From contig CALAIL010000061.1 in assembly GCA_937923255.1 (NCBI GenBank), positions 25,764-89,763 of the forward strand: 64,000 nt of DNA, written 5' to 3'. The DNA is from an uncultured Propionivibrio sp. (GTDB lineage Bacteria > Pseudomonadota > Gammaproteobacteria > Burkholderiales > Rhodocyclaceae). Each line of letters begins with the position of its first letter. Positions within the stretch are counted from its first letter, which is position 1. The position numbers were made by a program, and so were the translations under genes. A model generated the notes under the pieces. That model did not search any database. It saw only the letters and a list, made by a program, of their open reading frames with translations, and had not been told where the DNA came from. Positions 1-11,335 of this stretch are shown here, one piece after another.

Positions 1-351
1 GTCGCTGGTAAAACGGGGACGGCTTACAAGATCGAGGGCGGGCAATATGTCAAAAAATACATTGCCTCATTCGTCGGTTTTGCGCCGGTTTCCAATCCGC
101 GTCTCGTAGTGGCGGTCATGATCGACGAGCCGGGTGCCGGGCGGTATTACGGCGGTGATGTTGCCGGGCCGGTGTTTTCCGGCATCATGGGCAGCGCTTT
201 GCGCACGCTGGGCGTCCCGCCCGATGCGCCGCTGGGTACGCCGGAAAAGCCCGTGCTGCGGACGGCTGGAGTGGAAAAATCCAATACGCCGGTGCGCGTC
301 GCCGGCAGAAGCGGAAAAAATATCAGCTCGCCTGCGAAGGAGTCATTATGA
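1..351 (+). CDS. ftsI: Peptidoglycan transpeptidase FtsI (PBP3), C-terminal end only
   Basis: The reading frame is open from the first base and gives the last 116 residues of a class B penicillin-binding protein, the septal transpeptidase that cross-links peptidoglycan at the division site. The KTGT box, third catalytic motif of the transpeptidase domain, is at visible residues 4-7, followed by the typical FVGFAP and VVAVMIDEP strands. The SxxK and SxN motifs and the membrane anchor lie outside the window. The TGA stop overlaps the ATG of murE in an ATGA, as expected for ftsI-murE in the dcw cluster. Identity rests on these motifs and on position. Confidence 0.93.
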   Translation, partial: VAGKTGTAYKIEGGQYVKKYIASFVGFAPVSNPRLVVAVMIDEPGAGRYYGGDVAGPVFSGIMGSALRTLGVPPDAPLGTPEKPVLRTAGVEKSNTPVRVAGRSGKNISSPAKESL

Positions 352-1871
352 GTCGGCCGAATGTTCCGCCCTCACTTTCCGCGGCTGATGTCCTGACGCA
401 GTTGCGCGCGCAGGGCGCCGATCCGCTGGGCGTTACCGACGATAGCCGTCAGCTTCAGCGGGGCGATCTGTTCATGGCCTATCCGGGCGATTCTGCCGAT
501 GGCCGCACGCATATCGCCGATGCTGTTGCGCGCGGCGCGGCGGCCGTGTTGTGGGAGGATGGCGATGCCTTCTCCTGGCAGCCGGAATGGCGTCTGGCCA
601 ACCTGCCGGCGCAAGGTGTGCGCGCCCTGTGCGGACCGCTGGCGCATGCCATTTTCGGGCAACCGAGCGAACGGTTATCGTTGATTGCCGTGACTGGCAC
701 CAATGGTAAAACCTCGATTAGCCACTGGCTGGCGCAGGCGCATCCGCGGCCCTGCGCGTCGATCGGCACACTGGGCGCGGAATTCCGCAATATGCTGGAA
801 ACAACCGGGCTGACGACGCCGGAAGCGACGACGTTAGCGCGCTGTCTGCGCCGGTTTGCCAATGCTGGGGCGCAGGCTTGCGCCCTGGAGGCCAGCTCGA
901 TCGGTATTGAGGAAGGGCGGCTCGATGGCGCTCATGTCGATGTGGTGATCTTTACCAATCTGACACGCGACCATCTCGACTATCACGGCACGATGGAAGC
1001 CTATGCGGCCGCCAAGAAGCGTTTGTTCGACTGGCCGGATCTGCGACTGGCCGTCATCAACGTCGACGATCCGTTTGGCGCCGAACTCGCTAGACAAACA
1101 ACGGCTTGCCGGACGGTGGGATATGCCACCCAACCCGACAAGGGCGTCAGCTGTGCGAATGTCCTGCGCGCCGAATCGATTCAGGAAACCGCCGAAGGCA
1201 TGTCTTTCTGGCTGGTCATTCCGGAAATTCATGACATGCCGGATTGGCCGCACGGCCGCGCCAAAATCGAGACTGGCCTACTGGGGCGTTATAACGTTTC
1301 AAATCTGTTGGCCGTGGCGGCTGTACTGGCTGATGCCGGGATGACGCCGCGCGAAATCGCCGGACGTCTGCATGCGCTGACGCCGCCGCCGGGGCGGCTG
1401 GAAAAAATTGGCGGCGCTGATGATCCGCTGATTGCCGTCGATTACGCACATACGCCGGACGCGCTGGAAAATGCGCTGATCGCCTTGCGTGGCCTGGCTG
1501 AGGCGCGCGGCGGCGGGTTGACGGTCATTTTCGGCTGTGGCGGTGACCGTGATGCCGGTAAGCGTCCTTTGATGGGTGAAGTCGCCGCGCGGCTGGCCGA
1601 TCGTGTCGTGATCACCAGCGACAATCCGCGCAGTGAAGATCCGGAACGGATTGTTGAAGCCATTCGCGTCGGCGCGCCCGATGCGGAGTTCATTGTCGAT
1701 CGTGCTGCGGCGATTCGTCGTACCGTGCTGGCCGTGTCGTCGACAGAGGTCATTCTGCTGGCGGGCAAAGGGCATGAGCCTTATCAGGAAATCGCCGGCG
1801 AACGCCGCCCGTTCTCGGATGTTGCTGAAGTGCGGGCGGCGCTGGCCGTACGCCGGGAGGTGCGTTCATGA
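348..1871 (+). CDS. murE: UDP-MurNAc-L-Ala-D-Glu:meso-diaminopimelate ligase MurE
   Basis: This 507-residue cytoplasmic Mur ligase adds meso-diaminopimelate to UDP-MurNAc-dipeptide using ATP. The P-loop GTNGKTS is at residues 117-123. The DNPR motif starting near residue 425 marks the diaminopimelate-specific form of the family rather than the lysine-specific form, so the organism should have Gram-negative-type peptidoglycan. Length is normal for MurE. The ATG overlaps the ftsI stop and the stop overlaps the murF start, both as ATGA, which suggests translational coupling through the cluster. Confidence 0.97.
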   Translation: MSRPNVPPSLSAADVLTQLRAQGADPLGVTDDSRQLQRGDLFMAYPGDSADGRTHIADAVARGAAAVLWEDGDAFSWQPEWRLANLPAQGVRALCGPLAHAIFGQPSERLSLIAVTGTNGKTSISHWLAQAHPRPCASIGTLGAEFRNMLETTGLTTPEATTLARCLRRFANAGAQACALEASSIGIEEGRLDGAHVDVVIFTNLTRDHLDYHGTMEAYAAAKKRLFDWPDLRLAVINVDDPFGAELARQTTACRTVGYATQPDKGVSCANVLRAESIQETAEGMSFWLVIPEIHDMPDWPHGRAKIETGLLGRYNVSNLLAVAAVLADAGMTPREIAGRLHALTPPPGRLEKIGGADDPLIAVDYAHTPDALENALIALRGLAEARGGGLTVIFGCGGDRDAGKRPLMGEVAARLADRVVITSDNPRSEDPERIVEAIRVGAPDAEFIVDRAAAIRRTVLAVSSTEVILLAGKGHEPYQEIAGERRPFSDVAEVRAALAVRREVRS

Positions 1872-3373
1872 GTGCGATGCGCCTGCAGGAAGCTATTCAG
1901 GCGATGGGCGGTTATCTGCTCGACGGCCGGGCGGAGGAAGGGCGTGACCGGTTGTTGACCGGCGTTTCCTGCGACAGCCGGCAGATTGCCGCGGGCGAGC
2001 TTTTTATTGCCTTGCGCGGCGAACGTTTCGACGGCCATGATTTTCTTGCCGCCGCCCAGGCAGCGGGCGCTGCAGCGGCGGTCATCGACGGACACGCCGT
2101 GCAGAAAGTCGATGTTCCCGGTCTGCCACTGGTCGTCGTGGCTGATACGCGGCAGGCGCTGGGTTTGCTGGCCGGCTGGCGACGTTCGCGTTTTTCCTTG
2201 CCGCTGATTGCCGTAACGGGGAGCAACGGAAAAACGACGACCAAGGAAATGATCGCCAGCATCCTGCGCGCCGCTTTTGGCGATGCCGTGCTGGCAACGC
2301 AGGGCAACTTCAATAACGATATCGGGCTACCGCTGACCCTGCTGCGGCTTGAGGCGCGACACCGCGCGGCCGTTGTCGAAATCGGCATGAACCGGCCCGG
2401 AGAAATTATTGCGCTGGCGCGTCTGGCGCGGCCAACTGTGGCGGTTGTCACCAATGCACAGCGTGCTCATCTGTCCGGCATGGGGTCGCTGGAAAACGTC
2501 GCTGCCGAAAAAGGCAGTCTTTTCGGTGAGCTGGATGAGTCCGGCGTCGCCGTGATCAATGCCGACGATCCGTGGGCTGAGCGGTGGCGTGCGCAGGCAG
2601 CTGGTCGACGCATTGTCGATTTTGCCTTTGAATCCTCAGCCAGTGTGCGCGGCCGTTATGCGGGGCATGGGCTGGAATCCCGCCTGTATTTGTCGACGCC
2701 TGCGGGTGAGGCGGAGGTCGCCTTGGCGGCGCCCGGTATCCATAACGCCCATAATGCACTGGGCGCGGCGGCGGCGGCATGGGCGGCGGGGCTTGGGCTA
2801 GACGCCATTTGCGCCGGTCTGGAGGCTTTCGCCGGCGTCAAAGGGCGTTTGCAGCGGCTGGCCGGGCCGAATGGCGCGTTGCTGCTCGACGATACGTATA
2901 ACGCCAATCCCGATTCCGTGCGAGCCGGCATTGATGTGCTAGCGGCAATTCCCGGACGCAGAATTCTGGTGCTCGGTGACATGGGCGAAATCGGTGACAT
3001 GAGCGGCCAGTATCACGACGAGGTAGGCGGCTACGCCAAGAGCCAGGGGATTGACCGCCTGCTGGCGCTGGGTGAGACGAGCCTGCTGGCAGTGCGCAAT
3101 TTCGGTGCGGGCGGCGAACATTTTCGCAGGCTGGAATCTTTGGTGGCCGCGCTGCGGCAGGAGATGCAGCCCGGAACGACCGTGCTGGTCAAAGGCTCGC
3201 ACTTTATGCACATGGAACGGGTGATCGAAGCCTTGCTGGCAACGCCTCAAGAAAATACCGGCACCCCGCCGAAGGATGCGCCCAAAAAACCGGCGGGATA
3301 TGTAGAACGGGCAGAGCGGGCGGAGCAGGCAGAACAGCCCGCAAAGCCGCAATTGACAGGAGAGCAACCATAA
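1868..3373 (+). CDS. murF: UDP-MurNAc-tripeptide:D-Ala-D-Ala ligase MurF
   Basis: This 501-residue ligase completes the UDP-MurNAc-pentapeptide by adding D-Ala-D-Ala. The ATP-binding GSNGKTTT motif is at residues 118-125, and the central domain carries the expected [10 protein letters not shown] and [10 protein letters not shown] signatures. After the normal end of the fold there is a tail of about 40 residues rich in Pro, Lys, Glu and Ala, with a short [10 protein letters not shown] repeat. It is not part of the catalytic fold and looks disordered. The TAA stop shares its last base with the mraY ATG. Function is certain; the role of the tail is unknown. Confidence 0.96.
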   Translation: MSAMRLQEAIQAMGGYLLDGRAEEGRDRLLTGVSCDSRQIAAGELFIALRGERFDGHDFLAAAQAAGAAAAVIDGHAVQKVDVPGLPLVVVADTRQALGLLAGWRRSRFSLPLIAVTGSNGKTTTKEMIASILRAAFGDAVLATQGNFNNDIGLPLTLLRLEARHRAAVVEIGMNRPGEIIALARLARPTVAVVTNAQRAHLSGMGSLENVAAEKGSLFGELDESGVAVINADDPWAERWRAQAAGRRIVDFAFESSASVRGRYAGHGLESRLYLSTPAGEAEVALAAPGIHNAHNALGAAAAAWAAGLGLDAICAGLEAFAGVKGRLQRLAGPNGALLLDDTYNANPDSVRAGIDVLAAIPGRRILVLGDMGEIGDMSGQYHDEVGGYAKSQGIDRLLALGETSLLAVRNFGAGGEHFRRLESLVAALRQEMQPGTTVLVKGSHFMHMERVIEALLATPQENTGTPPKDAPKKPAGYVERAERAEQAEQPAKPQLTGEQP

Positions 3374-4461
3374 TGCTGTTGGCTCTGGCGCAATGGCTGT
3401 CGCAAAGCATCAGCGGATTCAATGTATTCGCTTACATCACCTTGCGCGCGGTCCTGGCGGCGCTGACGGCGCTGACGATTTCCTTTATCGCCGGGCCCTC
3501 GGTGATTCGCTGGCTGGCGGCTAAAAAAATCGGCCAAGCCGTGCGTCAGAACGGCCCGCAGACGCATCTTTCCAAATCGGGAACGCCGACCATGGGCGGC
3601 GTGCTGGTTCTGATTTCGATCGCCGTTACAACACTGCTTTGGGGCGATCTGACAAATCGCTATATCTGGGTGATTCTGATCGTGACGCTGGGTTTTGGTG
3701 CGATCGGCTGGTATGACGACTGGAAAAAAGTCGTCTACCGCGACCCCAAAGGGTTGGCGAGCCGCTGGAAATATTTCTGGCAGTCGGTGATCGGGCTGCT
3801 CGTCGCCCTCTATCTGGCGATGACTTCGACGCTGCCAGCGCAAACGCAACTGATCGTGCCGTTTTTCAAAACGGTGGCGTATCCGCTCGGTATCGCTGGT
3901 TTTGTCATTCTTACTTATCTGGTCATTGTTGGCACCAGCAACGCCGTCAATCTGACCGATGGTCTCGATGGTCTGGCGATCATGCCGGCGGTGATGGTCG
4001 CGGCGGCGCTGGCGATTTTTGCCTACGTGGCCGGCAATGCCGTTTTTGCCCGTTACCTGCTGATGCCGTATATCCCCGGCGCAGGCGAGCTGGCCGTTTT
4101 TCTTGGCGCATTGACGGGTGCGGGACTGGGATTTTTGTGGTTCAACGTCTATCCGGCGGAAGTTTTTATGGGCGATGTAGGCGCGCTGGCGCTGGGCGGT
4201 GCGCTGGGTACCGTGGCCGTGATCGTCCGTCAGGAAATTGTGCTGGCGATCATGGGCGGTATTTTCGTTGCCGAAACGCTGTCGGTCGCAGCGCAGGTGC
4301 TCTATTTCCGGCTGACGGGCGGCAAGCGCATTTTCCGGATGGCGCCGCTGCATCACCACTATGAGCTGGGCGGCTGGAAAGAAACCCAGGTCGTCGTTCG
4401 TTTCTGGATCATCACCATCATCCTGGTGCTGATCGGACTGTCCACGCTGAAGATCCGTTGA
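3373..4461 (+). CDS. mraY: Phospho-MurNAc-pentapeptide transferase MraY
   Basis: This integral membrane enzyme moves phospho-MurNAc-pentapeptide onto undecaprenyl phosphate to make lipid I. At 362 residues it matches the family length. About ten hydrophobic segments are visible. The catalytic signatures are [10 protein letters not shown] near residue 193 and [12 protein letters not shown] near residue 262, and the C-terminal HHHYE motif is present. It overlaps the murF stop by one base, and murD starts one base past its stop. Placement and motifs leave little doubt. Confidence 0.97.
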   Translation: MLLALAQWLSQSISGFNVFAYITLRAVLAALTALTISFIAGPSVIRWLAAKKIGQAVRQNGPQTHLSKSGTPTMGGVLVLISIAVTTLLWGDLTNRYIWVILIVTLGFGAIGWYDDWKKVVYRDPKGLASRWKYFWQSVIGLLVALYLAMTSTLPAQTQLIVPFFKTVAYPLGIAGFVILTYLVIVGTSNAVNLTDGLDGLAIMPAVMVAAALAIFAYVAGNAVFARYLLMPYIPGAGELAVFLGALTGAGLGFLWFNVYPAEVFMGDVGALALGGALGTVAVIVRQEIVLAIMGGIFVAETLSVAAQVLYFRLTGGKRIFRMAPLHHHYELGGWKETQVVVRFWIITIILVLIGLSTLKIR

Positions 4462-4462
4462 A

Positions 4463-5953
4463 ATGCGCACCGAAAAAATGTTCCCAGAGACACCGGAAAC
4501 AATGCCCGCAGACAAGGCATTGCAGGGGAAACGCGTCCTGACGCTTGGGCTGGGAGAAAGCGGCCTGGCGATGGCGCGCTGGCTGGCGCGCGAGGGCGCG
4601 CGCGTTCGCGTGGCCGATAGCCGTGCTGCGCCGCCGAATGCAGATGCACTGCGCGCATCCGTTCCGGACGCCGAACTGTTTTTCGGCGGTTTTCCTGAAG
4701 CGGCGTTTGCGGAGGTTGATCTGCTGGCGATTTCTCCCGGCGTGCCGGCACAGACGCACGCAGTTGCCGCTGCCGTGGCTGGCGGTTTGCCGCTCATCTC
4801 CGAAATCGAACTGTTTGCCTGGGGCGTGCGCAAATATGCGCCGCATGCAAAGATCATCGCCATTACCGGCAGCAACGGCAAGACGACGACGACGGCGCTG
4901 ACAGCGCATTTGCTTTCGGCAGCCGGCGTGCCGGCCGTTGCTTGCGGCAATATTTCGCCTTCGGCGCTCGATGCGCTGATGCAGGCGCTGGCTGATGGTG
5001 CGTTGCCGGAAGTCTGGGTACTTGAATTATCGAGCTTCCAGCTGGAAACGACCCGTTCGCTGAATGCCGTGGCAGCGACGGTGCTCAACATCAGCGAAGA
5101 TCATCTCGACCGCTATGCCGACATGGCCGCTTATGCAGCGGCCAAGGCCCGCATATTTACGGGCTGCCGGACGATGGTCGTCAATCGCGACGATGCGTGT
5201 GTGGCGGCCTGGGCGGGCGAACAATGGGCGCCGCCGCACCGCATCAGTTTTGGTCTAGATCGTCCATCGCGCGCCGGGGATTACGGTATTGCCGACGGTT
5301 GGATCGTGCGCGGCGAAACGCGCCTAGCCGCCCTGGCGGATTTACCGCTGACGGGCCTGCACAATGCCGCCAATATCATGGCGGCGCTGGCGCTCGGCGA
5401 GGCGTTTGACGAAGAAAATGGCATTTTGCCGCAACGCCTGCTGGCCGGACTGGCGACGTTTTCCGGCCTGCCGCATCGCGTTGAAAAAGTGGCGGAAATC
5501 GGCGGAGTTGCTTATTTCGATGATTCCAAAGGCACCAATGTCGGCGCGACGCAGGCTGCGCTGCAAGGTTTGGGACGCAAGGTCGCGATCATTCTCGGCG
5601 GTGAAGGCAAGGATCAGGATTTTTCCCTACTGCGGCCTGCATTGACCGCACATGCACGCGCTGTGGCGCTGATCGGCCGTGATGCCCGTCTGATCGCCGA
5701 AGCGGTCGGCGAAGTCGGCGTTCCCGTGCATTTCTGCGCCGATCTGCCGCAGGCAACGCGCTGGTGCGCCGCCCAGACGCAGCCAGGAGATGCCGTGCTA
5801 CTTTCGCCGGCCTGCGCCAGCTTCGACATGTTCCGTAATTACGCCCATCGCGCCGAAGTGTTCGTTGCCGCCGTACATGCACTGCAGCGTGAGCTAAAAG
5901 ATACGGTGGCGCATACGGCGGTAGAAAATTCAGTTAAAGGATCCGTGCGATGA
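4463..5953 (+). CDS. murD: UDP-MurNAc-L-Ala:D-glutamate ligase MurD
   Basis: This cytoplasmic Mur ligase adds D-glutamate to UDP-MurNAc-L-alanine. A Rossmann-like N-terminal domain begins with [14 protein letters not shown], the ATP-binding GSNGKTTTT follows at residues 136-144, and the C-terminal domain contains YFDDSKGTN and [10 protein letters not shown]. At 496 residues it is longer than the E. coli enzyme, mainly at the N terminus. In-frame ATGs at 4478 and 4502 are possible alternative starts, since the first ATG has no clear ribosome-binding site and probably relies on coupling to mraY. The stop overlaps the ftsW start. Confidence 0.95.
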   Translation: MRTEKMFPETPETMPADKALQGKRVLTLGLGESGLAMARWLAREGARVRVADSRAAPPNADALRASVPDAELFFGGFPEAAFAEVDLLAISPGVPAQTHAVAAAVAGGLPLISEIELFAWGVRKYAPHAKIIAITGSNGKTTTTALTAHLLSAAGVPAVACGNISPSALDALMQALADGALPEVWVLELSSFQLETTRSLNAVAATVLNISEDHLDRYADMAAYAAAKARIFTGCRTMVVNRDDACVAAWAGEQWAPPHRISFGLDRPSRAGDYGIADGWIVRGETRLAALADLPLTGLHNAANIMAALALGEAFDEENGILPQRLLAGLATFSGLPHRVEKVAEIGGVAYFDDSKGTNVGATQAALQGLGRKVAIILGGEGKDQDFSLLRPALTAHARAVALIGRDARLIAEAVGEVGVPVHFCADLPQATRWCAAQTQPGDAVLLSPACASFDMFRNYAHRAEVFVAAVHALQRELKDTVAHTAVENSVKGSVR

Positions 5954-7110
5954 TCCCATCCTTTGACACGCCGCGCCGTCTGCCTGCCGAAGTCGATCTG
6001 ACGCTGCTGTGGAGCGCCCTGTTTTTGCTGCTTCTGGGCATGGTCATGGTCTATTCGGCTTCGGCAGCCATTGCTGAGGCCGACCGCTATACCGGCAATC
6101 ATCCGGCGTACTATCTGGTGCGTCACGGCATTTTTCTGGCCATCGGCCTGAGCGCAGCAGCGGTGGCTTTTCAGATTCCGATGACAACATGGGAGCGGAT
6201 TGCGCCCTGGCTTTTCGTTGCCGGTTGCGTGCTGCTGGCGCTGGTATTGATTCCGGGGATCGGGCGCGAAGTCAATGGTGCGCGCCGCTGGCTGCCGCTG
6301 GGTGTCGTCAATCTCCAGCCGTCCGAACTGATGAAGTTGTTTGCCGTACTCTATGCCGCCGACTATACGGTGCGCAAGATGCCGTACATGCATAACCTGA
6401 AAAAGGCTTTTCTGCCGATGGCGTGCGCGATGATTGCCGTCGGCGTGCTGTTGCTCAAGGAACCGGATTTCGGCGCCTTTGTCGTTGTGATCTCGATTGC
6501 TATGGGCATCCTTTTCCTTGGCGGGATGCGGGCCCGCTTGTTTGCCGTGCTGATCATCGTGCTGCTGGCCGCATTTACCGCGCTGATCATTACTTCGCCC
6601 TACCGGCGCGACCGCATTTTCGGCTTCATGGATCCGTGGGCCGATGCGTTTGGGCGCGGTTATCAGCTTTCGCATGCGTTGATCGCTTTCGGGCGCGGCG
6701 AATTCTTTGGCGTCGGGCTGGGCGCCAGTGTCGAGAAGCTGTTCTACCTGCCCGAAGCACATACCGACTTTCTGCTGGCGGTGATTGCCGAAGAGCTCGG
6801 TTTCGTCGGCGTTACGCTGGTGGTCGTTCTCTTTGGGCTGCTTATCCAGCGGGCGTTTGCCATCGGTCGCCAGGCCGTCACGCTTGACCGCCTTTATCCG
6901 GCGCTGGTGGCGCAGGGCATCGGCATCTGGATCGGCGTGCAGGGGTTTATCAACATGGGCGTGAATATGGGCGTGCTGCCGACCAAAGGTCTGACGCTGC
7001 CGCTGATGAGCTTCGGCGGATCGGGCATCCTGATCAATTGCGTCGCGCTGGCGATCGTCCTGCGCGTCGATTGGGAAAACCGGCAATTGATGCGAGGCGC
7101 CAAATTATGA
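5950..7110 (+). CDS. ftsW: Septal peptidoglycan polymerase FtsW (SEDS family)
   Basis: This 386-residue polytopic membrane protein of the SEDS family polymerises lipid II at the septum together with FtsI. Visible family features are the early VYSAS segment, [10 protein letters not shown] followed by QPSELMKL, the [15 protein letters not shown] loop and the late PLMSFGGSG motif. Both ends overlap neighbouring genes by four bases (murD stop, murG start). The combination of FtsI, FtsW and Mur ligases in one run identifies it as the division enzyme rather than RodA. Confidence 0.96.
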   Translation: MIPSFDTPRRLPAEVDLTLLWSALFLLLLGMVMVYSASAAIAEADRYTGNHPAYYLVRHGIFLAIGLSAAAVAFQIPMTTWERIAPWLFVAGCVLLALVLIPGIGREVNGARRWLPLGVVNLQPSELMKLFAVLYAADYTVRKMPYMHNLKKAFLPMACAMIAVGVLLLKEPDFGAFVVVISIAMGILFLGGMRARLFAVLIIVLLAAFTALIITSPYRRDRIFGFMDPWADAFGRGYQLSHALIAFGRGEFFGVGLGASVEKLFYLPEAHTDFLLAVIAEELGFVGVTLVVVLFGLLIQRAFAIGRQAVTLDRLYPALVAQGIGIWIGVQGFINMGVNMGVLPTKGLTLPLMSFGGSGILINCVALAIVLRVDWENRQLMRGAKL

Positions 7111-8213
7111 GGTCCGCAACATTGACGCTTTTGGTCATGGCCGGCGGTACCGGCGGCCATGTGTTTCCCGGTCTGGCGGTGGCCGATCTTCTGCATGCGC
7201 GCGGCTGGAACGTCATCTGGATGGGGAATCCGGACAGTTTCGAGGCGCGCACCGTACCGGCGCGCGGTTACGAAATGGCCTGGGTGAAGTTCGGCGCATT
7301 GCGCGGTAAAGGATTGCTGCGCAAACTGCTGCTGCCGTTCAGTCTGCTGTCCGGCTTTTGTCAGGCGCGGCGCGAAATTCGCCGTATCCAGCCGGACGTT
7401 GTGCTTGGCATGGGTGGGTATATCAGCTTTCCCGGCGGCATGATGGCCGCGTTATCCGGCCGCCCGCTTGTGATTCATGAACAAAATTCCATTGCCGGGC
7501 TGGCCAATCGTGTTCTCGCCGGTGTAGCCAAACGCATCGTCTGCGGCTTTCCGGATGCGTTGCGCAACAGCGTCTGGGCGGGTAATCCGGTGCGCGCCGA
7601 AATCGCGCATCTGCCGCCGCCGGCCGAGCGTTTCGCTGATCGTCCGGCCGGGGCGCCGATCCGTCTGTTAGTACTGGGCGGCAGCCTGGGCGCCGCGGCG
7701 CTCAACGATATTGTGCCGCGCGGTTTGGGGCTGATTCCCGAGGCGGAACGCCCGCAGATCGTGCATCAGGCGGGCGCAAAGCATCTGGCGCAGTTGCAGG
7801 CAAATTATGCCGCAGCCGGCGTGCGCGCCGAATGCGTCGATTTTATCGAAGATATGGCCGGCGCCTATGCCTGGGCCGACCTGGTGTTGTGCCGTGCCGG
7901 GGCGCTGACCGTCGCCGAACTGGCCGCAGCGGGCGTGGCGAGCATTCTCGTGCCTTATCCATATGCCGTGGATGACCATCAAACGGCCAACGCCCGTTTT
8001 CTCACCGCGGCGGGGGGTGCCATCCTGTTGCCGCAGGCCGAGATGACGCCGGAGTCGGTCAGCCTGATCCGCAACTATACGCGCGGACAATTGTTGCAGA
8101 TGGCCGAACGCGCGCATGCGCTGGCCAAACCGGAAGCCGCCGAAACGGTGGCGCAGATTTGCGAAGTGCTGGTCAGACCGGCCAGCGGCGGCGGAGAACA
8201 GCATGCGGCATAA
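7107..8213 (+). CDS. murG: Lipid II synthase, GlcNAc transferase MurG
   Basis: This peripheral membrane GT-B glycosyltransferase transfers GlcNAc from UDP-GlcNAc to lipid I, giving lipid II. The start at 7107 was chosen because it overlaps the ftsW stop and puts the glycine-rich GGTGGH loop at residues 13-18, as in the family; an upstream in-frame start would lie deep inside ftsW. The product is 368 residues. The C-terminal nucleotide-sugar region [15 protein letters not shown] is typical. The end overlaps murC by 11 bases. Confidence 0.96.
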   Translation: MRSATLTLLVMAGGTGGHVFPGLAVADLLHARGWNVIWMGNPDSFEARTVPARGYEMAWVKFGALRGKGLLRKLLLPFSLLSGFCQARREIRRIQPDVVLGMGGYISFPGGMMAALSGRPLVIHEQNSIAGLANRVLAGVAKRIVCGFPDALRNSVWAGNPVRAEIAHLPPPAERFADRPAGAPIRLLVLGGSLGAAALNDIVPRGLGLIPEAERPQIVHQAGAKHLAQLQANYAAAGVRAECVDFIEDMAGAYAWADLVLCRAGALTVAELAAAGVASILVPYPYAVDDHQTANARFLTAAGGAILLPQAEMTPESVSLIRNYTRGQLLQMAERAHALAKPEAAETVAQICEVLVRPASGGGEQHAA

Positions 8214-9609
8214 GGTTAAACACATTCATTTTGTCGGCATCGGCGGTTCCGGGATGAGCGGTATCGCGGAAGTGCTCGCCAATCTGGGCTTTACGGTCAG
8301 CGGTTCTGATCTGGCCGACAGTGCGACAACGCGCCGTCTGGCGAGCATCGGTATTCGTATTGCCGTCGGCCATGCCGCTGCGAATATTGCGGGTGCTGAT
8401 GCTGTGGTCGTATCGACGGCGGTGCATGCGGACAATCCCGAAATCACGGCGGCCCGTGAGCGAAAAATTCCCGTTGTACCGCGTGCGCAAATGCTCGCTG
8501 AGCTGATGCGCTTGAGGCGAGGCATCGCCGTCGCGGGTGCGCACGGCAAAACGACGACGACCAGCCTGGTCGCCTCGATTCTGGGTGAAAGTGGAATGGA
8601 CCCAACCTTCGTCATTGGTGGCCGGCTCAATGCCGCTGGTGCCAATGCGCGGCTCGGTGCGGGTGAGTTTATCGTCGCCGAAGCCGATGAATCGGATGCT
8701 TCTTTCCTCTATTTATCGCCGGTGATTTCTATTGTCACCAACATCGACGCTGACCATATGGAAACTTATGGACATGATTTTGGCCGGCTCAAGCAGACAT
8801 TCATCGATTTTCTGCAACGCCTGCCGTTTTATGGCGTGGCGGTACTTTGCACTGATGACGCCAACGTGCGCGAAATCATGCCGGCGGTGACGAAGCAGAT
8901 CGTCAGCTATGGCCTCGATCCGGCAGCAAACGTGCGCGCCGAAAACATCGTGGCGGATCATGGGCAGATGCGGTTTGACTGTGTGCGCACGAACGGCGGC
9001 GTCTCGCGTTTGCCGGTCACGCTCAATCTGCCAGGCGTTCACAATGTGCTCAACGCGCTGGCGGCGATTGCCGTGGCCAGTGAGCTGGGCGCACCCGATG
9101 CGGCGATTGTCAGGGCGCTGGCCGAATTCAAGGGCGTTGGCCGGCGCTTCCAGCGCTATGGTGAGGTGGCTTTGCCGGGCGGCGGCGCATTTACGCTGGT
9201 TGATGATTACGGCCATCATCCGGCGGAAATGCGTGCGACGATTGCTGCGGCTCGCGGCGCTTTCCCGGGCCGCCGTCTGTTATTGGCGTTCCAGCCGCAC
9301 CGTTACTCGCGTATGCGTGACTGTTTTGAGGATTTCGTCAGCGTGCTCTCCAGTGTCGATGCTTTAGTGCTGGGCGAAGTCTATGCCGCGGGCGAGGCGC
9401 CGATCGTGGCGGCGGACGGGCGTTCGCTGGCGCGCGCACTGCGCGTGGCAGGAAAAATCGAGCCGGTTTTTGTCGAGGACGTTGCGGCGATGCCGGCGGC
9501 AATTATCGATGCGGCGCGTGACGGTGATGTCGTCATGACGATGGGCGCCGGGTCGATTGGCAGCGTACCGGGAAAACTGGCTGCCGGATTGGTCGGCGAG
9601 GCTTCGTAA
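8203..9609 (+). CDS. murC: UDP-MurNAc:L-alanine ligase MurC
   Basis: This 468-residue Mur ligase catalyses the first amino-acid addition, L-alanine onto UDP-MurNAc. From the ATG at 8203 the protein has the GIGGSGMSG nucleotide-fold loop at residues 12-20 and the ATP-binding [10 protein letters not shown] near residue 110. An upstream in-frame start would add residues that merely re-read the end of murG, so it was rejected. The AFQPHRYSR motif is in the C-terminal domain. In many bacteria murB follows murC; here a 64-base gap leads straight to ddl. Confidence 0.96.
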   Translation: MRHKVKHIHFVGIGGSGMSGIAEVLANLGFTVSGSDLADSATTRRLASIGIRIAVGHAAANIAGADAVVVSTAVHADNPEITAARERKIPVVPRAQMLAELMRLRRGIAVAGAHGKTTTTSLVASILGESGMDPTFVIGGRLNAAGANARLGAGEFIVAEADESDASFLYLSPVISIVTNIDADHMETYGHDFGRLKQTFIDFLQRLPFYGVAVLCTDDANVREIMPAVTKQIVSYGLDPAANVRAENIVADHGQMRFDCVRTNGGVSRLPVTLNLPGVHNVLNALAAIAVASELGAPDAAIVRALAEFKGVGRRFQRYGEVALPGGGAFTLVDDYGHHPAEMRATIAAARGAFPGRRLLLAFQPHRYSRMRDCFEDFVSVLSSVDALVLGEVYAAGEAPIVAADGRSLARALRVAGKIEPVFVEDVAAMPAAIIDAARDGDVVMTMGAGSIGSVPGKLAAGLVGEAS

Positions 9610-9673
9610 AGGATGAATGGAATGAGCCTAGAGGTGACATTTTTGGCAAAAGCAAGCGATACAGGCGGTGCGC

Positions 9674-10579
9674 ATGAGTCCGTTCGGTAAGGTTGCCGTG
9701 CTGATGGGCGGGCGCTCGGCGGAGCGCGATATTTCGCTCGACAGCGGTTCGCGGGTATTGGCAGCGCTGCAACGGCAAGGCGTCGATGCGCAGGCGTTCG
9801 ATCCGGCGGAACGGCCGTTGAGTGATCTAGCGGCGTTCGACCGCGCCTTTATTGCGCTGCACGGGCGTTATGGCGAGGATGGCACGATTCAGGGCGCGCT
9901 TGAATTGATGGGCGTGCCTTATACCGGCAGCGGTGTGATGGCTTCGGCGGTTGGCATGGATAAATGGCGCACCAAGCTAATCTGGCGCGCAGCCGGTTTG
10001 CCGATGCCGAATTTCATCATGCTGGACGAGAACTGCGATTTTGAGGCGGCTGAACGGCATCTGGGGCTGCCGATTTTCGTCAAACCGGCGTGTGAAGGCT
10101 CGTCAATCGGCATTACCCGCGTCAGTCGGGTGGGGCAATTGCAGGCTGCTTACCGCGAAGCGGCAAAGCACGATACCTTGGTCATCGCCGAGCAGGCAAT
10201 TTCGGGCGGCGAGTATACGGTGGCCGTTCTGGGCGACGAGGCGCTGCCTGTCGTCCGTATTGTTCCGGCAACCGAGTTTTACGACTACGAGGCCAAGTAT
10301 CTTCGCAACGATACCCAATATTTATGCCCGTGCGGTTTGCCGGAGGCGCGTGAGCGGGAAATGCGCGCGCAGGCGCTGGAAGCTTTTCGCATTCTTGGCT
10401 GCCGGGGATGGGGGCGGGTCGATTTTCTGATGGATGAGCGTGGCGCAGCCTATTTGCTCGAAATCAATACCTCTCCAGGAATGACGGATCATTCCCTTGT
10501 GCCAATGGCGGCCCGGGCGGCAGGAATTTCTTACGAGCAGCTTGTCTGGCGTGTGCTGGAACAGGCCGCACTGGGGTGA
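9674..10579 (+). CDS. ddl: D-alanine:D-alanine ligase Ddl (DdlB type)
   Basis: This ATP-grasp ligase makes the D-Ala-D-Ala dipeptide used by MurF. The 301-residue product begins [17 protein letters not shown], and [24 protein letters not shown] and the C-terminal [17 protein letters not shown] carry the substrate- and metal-binding residues of the family. A GTG six bases upstream is an alternative start. The stop abuts the ftsQ ATG without a gap. Position between murC and ftsQ is the usual one for ddlB. Confidence 0.95.
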   Translation: MSPFGKVAVLMGGRSAERDISLDSGSRVLAALQRQGVDAQAFDPAERPLSDLAAFDRAFIALHGRYGEDGTIQGALELMGVPYTGSGVMASAVGMDKWRTKLIWRAAGLPMPNFIMLDENCDFEAAERHLGLPIFVKPACEGSSIGITRVSRVGQLQAAYREAAKHDTLVIAEQAISGGEYTVAVLGDEALPVVRIVPATEFYDYEAKYLRNDTQYLCPCGLPEAREREMRAQALEAFRILGCRGWGRVDFLMDERGAAYLLEINTSPGMTDHSLVPMAARAAGISYEQLVWRVLEQAALG

Positions 10580-11335
10580 ATGATGTGGAATCGTCCGCGA
10601 CTGATGATGGCCGTTGCTGATCTGCTTTTTGTGATCGGCGCGGCTGCATTGCTGGTTGCCGCGGTGATTTGGGGGATGCATCTACCGTTTTTTCCGCTGC
10701 GCGAGGTCGTCTTCCAGCGCGAACTTCAGCATGTGCGGATGGACGATGTTGAACAGATTTTGACGGAACGCTTGCATGGAAATTTTTTCAGTATCGATCT
10801 TGATCGTTTGCAGCAGACAATTGAAGAGTTGCCTTGGGTGCGTCACGCGCAAGTGCGCCGGCAGTGGCCGGGACGCATTGAGGTGGATGTCGAGGAGCAC
10901 CTGCCGGCCGCCCTATGGGGGACTTCCGGCGGACAGCTTGTCAATTCATATGGCGAACTGTTTTTTGCTGATGTTACGGATATGCCGCAGCGTTTGCCGG
11001 TACTGACAGGGCCGATCGAGATGGCGCAGGAAATGCTCGACTATTTCCGCCAGGCGGAAACCTTGCTGGCATCGGTCAAACGCTGGCCGAAGGCACTCGA
11101 TGTTTCGCCGCGTTTGGCACTGCGCATGACGCTCGATGATGGCATGGTTGTCGAACTGGGACGGCAGCAGGAGAAAGCACCGATCAAGCAACGGATTGAG
11201 CGTTTCGTCGAGCATTATCCAAGCGTGCTGACGGCGGCCGGGCAGCCGCCAGCGGCTGTCGATATGCGTTATCCGAACGGGTTTGCGCTGCGTGTCGGCG
11301 CGGTGGCGGCTACTGAAAGTAAAGGAAGGCCATGA
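10580..11335 (+). CDS. ftsQ: Cell division protein FtsQ
   Basis: This 251-residue bitopic membrane protein links early and late divisome components through FtsB and FtsL. A single transmembrane helix lies around residues 11-34, followed by a POTRA domain starting near FPLREVVFQ and then the beta domain, with the conserved LPWVRHAQVRRQWPGRIEVDVEEHL stretch broken here only for description: LPWVRHAQV then RRQWPG. The second in-frame ATG at 10583 is equally possible. Its stop overlaps the ftsA ATG. Gene order and the POTRA signature agree. Confidence 0.93.
   Translation: MMWNRPRLMMAVADLLFVIGAAALLVAAVIWGMHLPFFPLREVVFQRELQHVRMDDVEQILTERLHGNFFSIDLDRLQQTIEELPWVRHAQVRRQWPGRIEVDVEEHLPAALWGTSGGQLVNSYGELFFADVTDMPQRLPVLTGPIEMAQEMLDYFRQAETLLASVKRWPKALDVSPRLALRMTLDDGMVVELGRQQEKAPIKQRIERFVEHYPSVLTAAGQPPAAVDMRYPNGFALRVGAVAATESKGRP

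Noticed and set aside
3247..5091. A long open frame (614 codons) on the minus strand opposite murF, mraY and murD
   Set aside because: It lies wholly antisense to well-identified genes, has low-complexity Arg/Gln/Ala-rich sequence and no family motif; it is a by-product of GC-rich codon use.
5839..7086. A 415-codon minus-strand frame opposite ftsW
   Set aside because: Antisense shadow of a clear membrane protein gene; His/Gln/Arg-rich with no recognisable domain.
9622..9690. A 22-codon frame overlapping the ddl start
   Set aside because: Too short, no recognisable sequence, and it overlaps ddl in another frame.
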